Shown here in pieces: positions 58,301-64,000 of a stretch of 64,000 nt of DNA. The translations under genes were made by a program, and so were the position numbers. This DNA is from Rhabditoides inermis (taxonomy: Eukaryota; Nematoda; Chromadorea; Rhabditida; Rhabditidae), in NCBI GenBank assembly GCA_963966185.1, contig CAWZYM010000301.1, positions 1,423,001 to 1,487,000 of the forward strand, written 5' to 3'. Below the pieces are notes generated by a model. The model was given only the letters and a program-made list of their open reading frames with translations. It made no database searches and was not told the DNA's origin. How positions within the stretch are numbered: the stretch's first letter is position 1; the number at the start of each line of letters is the position of its first letter.

Positions 58301-60617
58301 GAATCGGACTCGCCGTTCCCGTGCGATCAGTTTGTGCATCTTCAGGAGAATGTACCAGAAGAAATTCTCGGACAACACATGCGAGCGGTGGGTTTTGAGA
58401 AATATTCCGCTCCGCAGCACGAAAACTCGCACAAACTAATGTTTTAGAAGTGGAAACGTGAATGTTCAGCAGTGTACCTGTACACATGGATTTCAGTTTG
58501 ACGGCAGTCGACCGAGTCGTGGCAAGAAACGCGCATTAGAGAAGGATGAAAAGAAGAAGGAGGCGAAGGAGGAGGAAGAGGAAAATGACGATGATGATAA
58601 GGATGAAGAAGATTCGGCGGGATCGATTGCCCGGATGACGAGAGAGGCGGAGAAGAAGCGAGCGAAGGAGGACAAGAAGGAAGAGAACTGGGAGGACCGT
58701 GAGTGGCCGTGTCTATGGGGTTGGGCATGAAGTGTGTGGTTGCAGCCCTGGCGCGTCGCCGCAAGCGTCGCAGCCGGACGGGGGAGAGGGAGGAGAGGGA
58801 GAAGGAGACGACTCCCAGGGGAGGCATGGTCACTAGAGGAAGGAGCACCACCACCAAGAGAGACGAACTCGCATCGCCGGTACGTACTTGTTTTCCAAAT
58901 GTCATTATGTGATTGTAATATATGTGATGTGTTCAGAAGGTGTCCTCGGAGCCTCGTGCGAAGGGCCGCGGCCGTCGCCAGGGCGAGCTGCAGATGCTTC
59001 TCTCGATGGACTTCGGACCCGCCGCCGCCGCCTCCCCATTTGTGAGTATGGTGAGGTAGTCATAAGGGCCGTTTATACTACACAACGCGTCAAAAAAAAA
59101 GTGACGCCTCGCGTCAAACTTTGACGCGCTGCGTCAAAGTGACATCACTTTTCCTTTGTTCTTTTGACGCACCGCGTCAAGATTTTGACGCGAGGCGTCA
59201 ACTTTGACGCTTGACGCAGCGCGTCAAGTTGACGCGTTGTGTAGTATAAACGGCCCTATAGAGATTAGAGATATATGTTACGTGCAGTGATTGATTGTAT
59301 AGTTACGGGCTAACACATGATGTTCAGTTGACGGAGGAGCGTTCTTGCTCCGTTTCACCGAAAAAGAAGGAGGAGACAGAGAAGGAAAAGCAAGAGAAGG
59401 GCCGGAGGAAGAGCGGCGGATCAAAGAAAGGTATTGTAATAGTGACTGATATTGTCTAATAGCATCGTTTCCTTTTGAGACAAGAAAGACGAGGCTTCGA
59501 CGTCGCGCGCGGTGGAAGAGGTGGAGGTGGCGGAGGAAGAGACAGGAGTGGAGGAGGAGAGGAAGAGGAAGAAGGGCGACGGGCCGAAAAAGGAGGACGA
59601 GGGATGCCTATTCTGCAACAAGTCGTTCAGCGAGGTCAGTGTTCGATTGTGCTTTGATGCGAATCCAACTCAGTTTGTGTGTTGCAGTGTGATCGCTGGG
59701 CGGAACAGCCGCAGTACTGCTCCAAGGAGTGTCGCCGCAAGTGGATGAAGGTACAAGCACGACACAAGATTGGTGGGTTGAGTTGGGTAAATCGGTCCGA
59801 TTTGCGATCGAGTTAGTCGGTTAGTCCGATAGCGTGGGTATATGGTGTATTTGATGGATCACAGGTTTGCAACAATTGTTATCCCCTCACACCTCACATC
59901 AGAATCAGTACTTTTCTATTTGCAGCTCACGACCTGAACAACCCTCCGAAGGCGTGTCGCTCGGTGCTGAACACTCTGCTGTCGTCGTCATCGTCGTCGT
60001 CGGAGGCTAGCCCCGCCTCGCAGCCGCCCAAGGCTGGCACGCCCGTCTCGCTGACATCGAAGACACCCACTCCAGTGGCGACGCCCCAGCCACGCACTCC
60101 CACACCCAAGAACACATCGCCCCGTGCACCCACTCCCAAGACGGCAGCCCCCACTCCTCCTGTGGTCGACACTCCCGCCACTGCCCGACCCACACCTCCC
60201 ATCAGGGTGAGTCCAGCAGACAAGAGACTGACAGACAAGAGAGTGACGCTTTCAGTCTCCCACACCTGCCACCCCGTCATCATCTGCAACGTATTCCAAT
60301 CTCACCGTGGAGGCTATGGAGGCGTGGACGGTGAGTGCATGGGGGGGAGAGAGTTGGTGCTGATGTGAGTGTTGCAGGTGGCTGAGGTGGCGTCGTGGGT
60401 GTTGTGTGTGACTGGATCGGAGGAGTGTGCGGCCACCTTCCGCACCGAGGCCATGGACGGCAATGCGTTGGTGTTCGCAGCGGGGCAGAGCGACTTCCGC
60501 GCGCAGCTCAAGGACCTCAACATCAGCTACGGCCACGTGCTCAAGATGCTCAAGGCGCTCACCGGGCTCAATGTCCTCGCCAGCGAGCTGGAGAAGAAGA
60601 GGGATTCCCTTTCCTAA
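55398..60617 (+). CDS. Polyhomeotic-like Polycomb protein (FCS zinc finger plus SAM)
   Basis: About 18 small exons start at MSSTPGDKGSAPKQQRLSDA. The N-terminal half is Gln/Pro/Met-rich (QQLLPMNVNMMMHPQLVQQV, QQQQVFVEQQQGG). The middle is Lys/Glu-rich and charged. Near 59604-59755 an FCS-type zinc finger reads CLFCNKSFSE then CDRWAEQPQYCSKECRRKW. A Ser/Thr/Pro linker (TPKNTSPRAPTPKTAAPTPP) follows. The C-terminus (60377-60617) is a SAM domain: VAEVASWVL, TEAMDGNALVF, LKDLNISYGHVLKMLKALTG. FCS followed by a terminal SAM domain is the layout of polyhomeotic/PHC subunits of PRC1, where SAM polymerises and represses chromatin. A SOP-2-like or Scm-like identity is possible, though no MBT repeats are seen. 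MITEs lie in one intron and just past the stop. Confidence 0.8.
59065..59257. mobile_element. TGACGC fold-back MITE, intronic copy
   Basis: Ends AGGGCCGTTTATACTACACA and its inverted copy; internal words TGACGC/GCGTCA repeat many times. Flanked by a 3-bp ATA duplication (59062-59064, 59258-59260). Lies in an intron of the polyhomeotic-like gene. Confidence 0.9.
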
Positions 60618-60685
60618 ATTCACGGTTTTCTATCTCTATGTGATGTGTTTGTCCTCGATTTTTGGTACAAATGTTTGTAGATTTA

Positions 60686-60985
60686 AGGACCGTTTATACT
60701 ACACAACGCGTCAACTTGACGCGCTGCGTCAAGCGTCAAAGTTGACGCCTCGCGTCAAGAATTTTGACGCCCCGCGTCAAGAACTTTGACGCCCCGCGTC
60801 AAAATTTGACGCGCTGAGTCAAAGTGACATCACTTTTCCTTTGTTTTTTTGACTACTCGCGTCAAATTTTGACGCGGGGCGTCAAAGTTCTTGACGCGAG
60901 GCGTCAAAATTCTTGACGCGAGGCGTCAACTTTGACGCTTGACGCAGCGCGTCAAGTTGACGCGTTGTGTAGTATAAACAGTCCT
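60686..60985. mobile_element. TGACGC fold-back MITE, copy downstream of the polyhomeotic-like gene
   Basis: Same termini as the intronic copy (AGGACCGTTTATACTACACA and its inverse ending AGTCCT). A TTA duplication flanks it (60683-60685, 60986-60988). It is longer because the GCGTCAAAATT-type units are expanded. It starts 69 bp past the stop codon, so it probably lies in or next to the 3' UTR. Confidence 0.9.
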
Positions 60986-61245
60986 TTACACCTTTTGTTA
61001 TGTTTCATACTTTGTACGCATTTGTGTCGTTCCGTGTCCCGCTTGCATCTGCGGATCTCGTTTCTCATTTTTTTTTACATTTCTCTACGCAACTTGCAAT
61101 CAAATTGTATCAAACATTCTCTCTGCAACATGTTTACAGCATTATTAAGATAAAACAACTTTTTATTGAGATTATAAAAACAATGTGATGGGAGCGTTGT
61201 GTGAGAGGTTGCGGCGCCTTGTAATATCTGCCAGGTATACGGTAA

Positions 61246-61761
61246 TTATGTGTGGTGGTCGAGGTCGCCGTGAACTGCTTGAATGAGCAGCTTCTTGAGA
61301 TAGGTGTCGTGGCCGGACTCGAACGTGTCAATCTAGGTGGTACATTAGATCACTGTACCTTGAATACAGTATACCTGCTTGGAGCGGGTGTAGGAGGCGA
61401 TTCCAAAAGTGACAAACAACACGACACCGAGTAGCACAGAGGCATACACGAGACTCATGGATATTCTGACAGGGGTACGGTAGATGATGCTCGAGATATT
61501 GTAATGGTACCTGAAGGCGTTTCCGGAAACTTGAATGGGGTTGGTTGCCATGAGGTTGAGGATAGCGGCAGAAGAGACCAGAACTGCCAGGGAGGCACAC
61601 TGCTGAGAGTGCATCGAAAGCAGTAGGCGCGAGTTGTAGCGGTTCTAGGGGTACGGTAGATTGAAATGGAGGTACGGTAGGTGAAATGTCACTACTCACT
61701 CCGTAGAAGAACTGCACAAAGAGCATGGTGAGAATGAGAGCGAACGAGAACAGGATGAAAG
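61246..61761 (-). CDS. Small multi-pass membrane protein, unrecognised
   Basis: Four exons read FILFSFALILTMLFVQFFYG, then NRYNSRLLLSMHSQQCASLA with a hydrophobic segment, then a third membrane segment (SLVYASVLLGVVLFVTFGI) and a hydrophilic tail DTFESGHDTYLKKLL ending at TAA 61246. Three transmembrane helices are likely. The first visible exon begins at an acceptor (TTTCCAG) at 61762, and the first in-frame Met is at 61726. Either an upstream exon lies within the neighbouring gene or the message is trans-spliced here. I do not recognise the family. Confidence 0.65.
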
Positions 61762-61821
61762 CTGGAAATGGAGTAATGATTTGTTTAGATATTGATTGAT
61801 TATCGATTGATTGATTGCAGC

Positions 61822-62233
61822 ATGCACCGCGTGGTGATCACGGGCGCGGGTGTGGTGTCGCCGTATGGCAGTGGCCTCAAGGCGTTCTGGGAGGGTCTGG
61901 TCGCCGCGCGGAGCCCACTCGCATACGATAAGGAGCTGGGGTAGGATGGTATTACTGTAGAGGATACTGTAGTTGTGATGTGTGTTACTGTACTTTAGAT
62001 TCGTGGTGGGGAAGGTGTCCGAGGAGGCGGGGTTCGAGCGGTGGAGCAAGGGAGAGAGGAGAGAGATGAGCAGGGCGAGTCAGATGGCACTACTGGCTGC
62101 TGGACAGGCCATGGAGGGGAAGGGGTGAGAGGAGGGCAGAGGGAGGAGCAGACAGAGGAGTCCAGGTACCGACTATGAAAGGTTGTACATTCCCTCGCAC
62201 GTCTAATTTGGTTAGTAACTTGTTGGCTGGGGG

Positions 62234-62282
<49 letters not shown>

Positions 62283-62632
62283 TTCAGAGATCTCGATCAC
62301 ACCGACACGCTGGTCAATATTGGCACGGGCGTGACGGATCTCGATCTCATCGGTGAGTGAGTGATAATCGATCGATATTGATTGATCGCAGGCGAGACGC
62401 ATCAGCTGATCGAGAAGGGGCAGACGCGCAGAGTATCGCCCTACTTTGTCCCTCGTATACTGAACAACCTGCCGGCGGGATATGTGGCTATGAAGTGGGT
62501 GCTGGCCTCTCTAGGGTTACGGTACTATAAATGTAGGTACGGTATGATGGGCGGAGCGGAGGCGTGTTCGACTGCGTGTGCGACGGGAGTGCACACGATT
62601 GGTAGTGCGTACAGGTGGGAGAGGGAGAGGGG

Positions 62633-62663
<31 letters not shown>

Positions 62664-63571
62664 AGAGAGAGGGGGGGAGAGAGAGAGAGGAGAGAGGGGA
62701 GAGGGGGAGAGAGAGACGAGTGCAGGTCTGTGTCGGCTGGCTTCTGTCGTCGGGCGATCGCGGGTGCGGCGGAGGGTTGTGTGAACAGGATCGGCTTGTC
62801 TGGCTTCGACCGGATGCGCGCTCTCGCGAGGGGAGACGGAGAACGACTCAGCAGGCCATTTGACAAGAACAGGTACGCTGTGCTGTCCACGAGGAGTGTT
62901 GGTGTGTTGCACATAGATTCTCATTTTAAAGCAGCATGTTTTCGATTAGTATCGATAGACGTAGGATATGAAAAGGGATCAGTATGCATTGGTTAAATTT
63001 TGAACATCGGGAATTGGTACTTGCGCGTTGCATAGAATTTGTGTATTGCACTTACTTGCATTCGCTGATTCTTTGCAGAAGTGGCTTCGTTCTGAGTGAG
63101 GGAGTGGGTCTGGTGGTTCTGGAGAGACTGGAAGACGCCAAACAGAGGGGAGCTGACATACTCGCAGAGGTAGGCGCATTGCCATTGTCACTCTGTCACT
63201 GTGACTGTCACTGTCACCGTGACTGTCACTATCACCGTGACTGTCACTGTCACTGTCACTGTCACACGTGTTATTTGAGATTCTCGGCTACGGAGTGAGC
63301 AGTGACTGTTACCACATCACCAGCCCCAATCCCAACGCCATCGGAGCCCGTCTGTGCATGCAGAGGGCTATGCACACTGCCGGCGTATCCGCACACCAGG
63401 TACCGTCACGTATACGGTAGTTAGTACGGTATACTGTAGGTGGGGTATGTGAACGCACATGCGACGTCAACGCCCACGGGAGATGGGATCGAGGCCAAGG
63501 CGATTCGAGAGCTGTTCGGAAACAAGCCTCTCGTATCGTCTATCAAGGTATGGCTGAGAGGGAGAGGGGGG

Positions 63572-63614
<43 letters not shown>

Positions 63615-63991
63615 GTGTAGGGTCACATCGGCCACCTTCTGGCCGCCGCGGGTGCAGTGGAGACCATCGCCACTATCCAGGCCGTTAAGGAGGGAGTCGT
63701 TCCGGGCAACTTAAACCTCGAGGTGGGTACGGTACGGGGAGGTACAGTGTACAGTGTTCGAGGTGGTAAACGATATTAGGTATAATATAATCGTAGAAGT
63801 ACTGTTGAATGGAGCAATCCTTAGTGATTACATTTGAATACGGTATTGTATTGTAGAAGAGTGACGTGGGTGAGCGCATCCGACTGATGCGCGGTACGGA
63901 AGACTGGAAGGGAGAGGGAAGGCGGGTCGCAGTCGTCAACTCATTCGGATTCGGAGGAACTAACGCCAGTCTTGTCATTGCATCCGTGTAA
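61822..63991 (+). CDS. OXSM: 3-oxoacyl-[ACP] synthase, mitochondrial type
   Basis: This condensing enzyme extends acyl-ACP with malonyl-ACP in type II (mitochondrial) fatty acid synthesis, which supplies octanoate for lipoate. About eleven exons start [18 protein letters not shown] at 61822, just after an acceptor-like TTGATTGCAGC. The KAS active site is complete: Cys in [14 protein letters not shown], His in [12 protein letters not shown], Lys in SSIK and His in [16 protein letters not shown]. The end [17 protein letters not shown] is typical, and the stop is at 63989-63991. No long targeting peptide precedes the core, so a presequence exon could be missing or targeting is cryptic. Introns contain GA microsatellites (62230-62275, 62620-62700, 63575-63612). 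Confidence 0.95.
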
Positions 63992-64000
63992 GGGGAGAGG

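Overview
The window reads as nuclear DNA from a nematode. Genes are cut into many small exons by short GT-AG introns. Three families that I know mainly or only from nematodes are present: a serpentine chemoreceptor of the Sra/Sre type, a Thr-rich membrane protein with a C6/DUF281-like cysteine domain, and small single-domain saposin (caenopore-like) secreted proteins. Several genes have a polypyrimidine-AG directly before the start codon, as expected for spliced-leader addition. I cannot name the species; the intron-dense, repeat-rich style would fit a diplogastrid or other rhabditine, but that is a guess. All gene models were spliced by eye.

Layout. 1-5.3 kb: decayed retroelement gag, a weak multi-exon candidate and a two-orientation repeat array. 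5.6-6.9 kb: saposin-like gene (minus). 7.6-14.7 kb: an unrecognised multi-exon gene (minus) with a tandemly duplicated exon and a 986-codon transposase-like ORF in one intron. 15.4-18 kb: a 5'-truncated LINE with two frameshifts. 18-22.9 kb: repeats, including about 1.5 kb of perfect GACA. 23-29 kb: three paralogous saposin-like genes with a shared GATA-like plus TATA promoter layout. 29.5-38.1 kb: L-fucose kinase (minus), with a chemoreceptor gene on the opposite strand inside one intron. 39.5-40.5 kb: Thr-rich C6-type membrane protein (minus). 40.8-50.5 kb: TTLL12 (minus). 51.1-54.9 kb: PDK1 kinase (minus). 55.4-60.6 kb: polyhomeotic-like Polycomb protein (plus). 61.2-61.8 kb: small membrane protein (minus). 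61.8-64 kb: mitochondrial-type beta-ketoacyl-ACP synthase OXSM (plus).

The most striking feature is in TTLL12. A 93-bp unit that spans the end of an exon, its 5' splice site and the first bases of the intron has been amplified to 43 near-identical copies (about 3.9 kb). Each copy carries the same splice donor. Because 93 is a multiple of three, the array produces spurious open frames of more than 1,300 codons. The genes do not form an operon or a single pathway. They are housekeeping and signalling genes mixed with fast-evolving nematode families and many DNA-transposon derivatives (MITEs) lying in introns.
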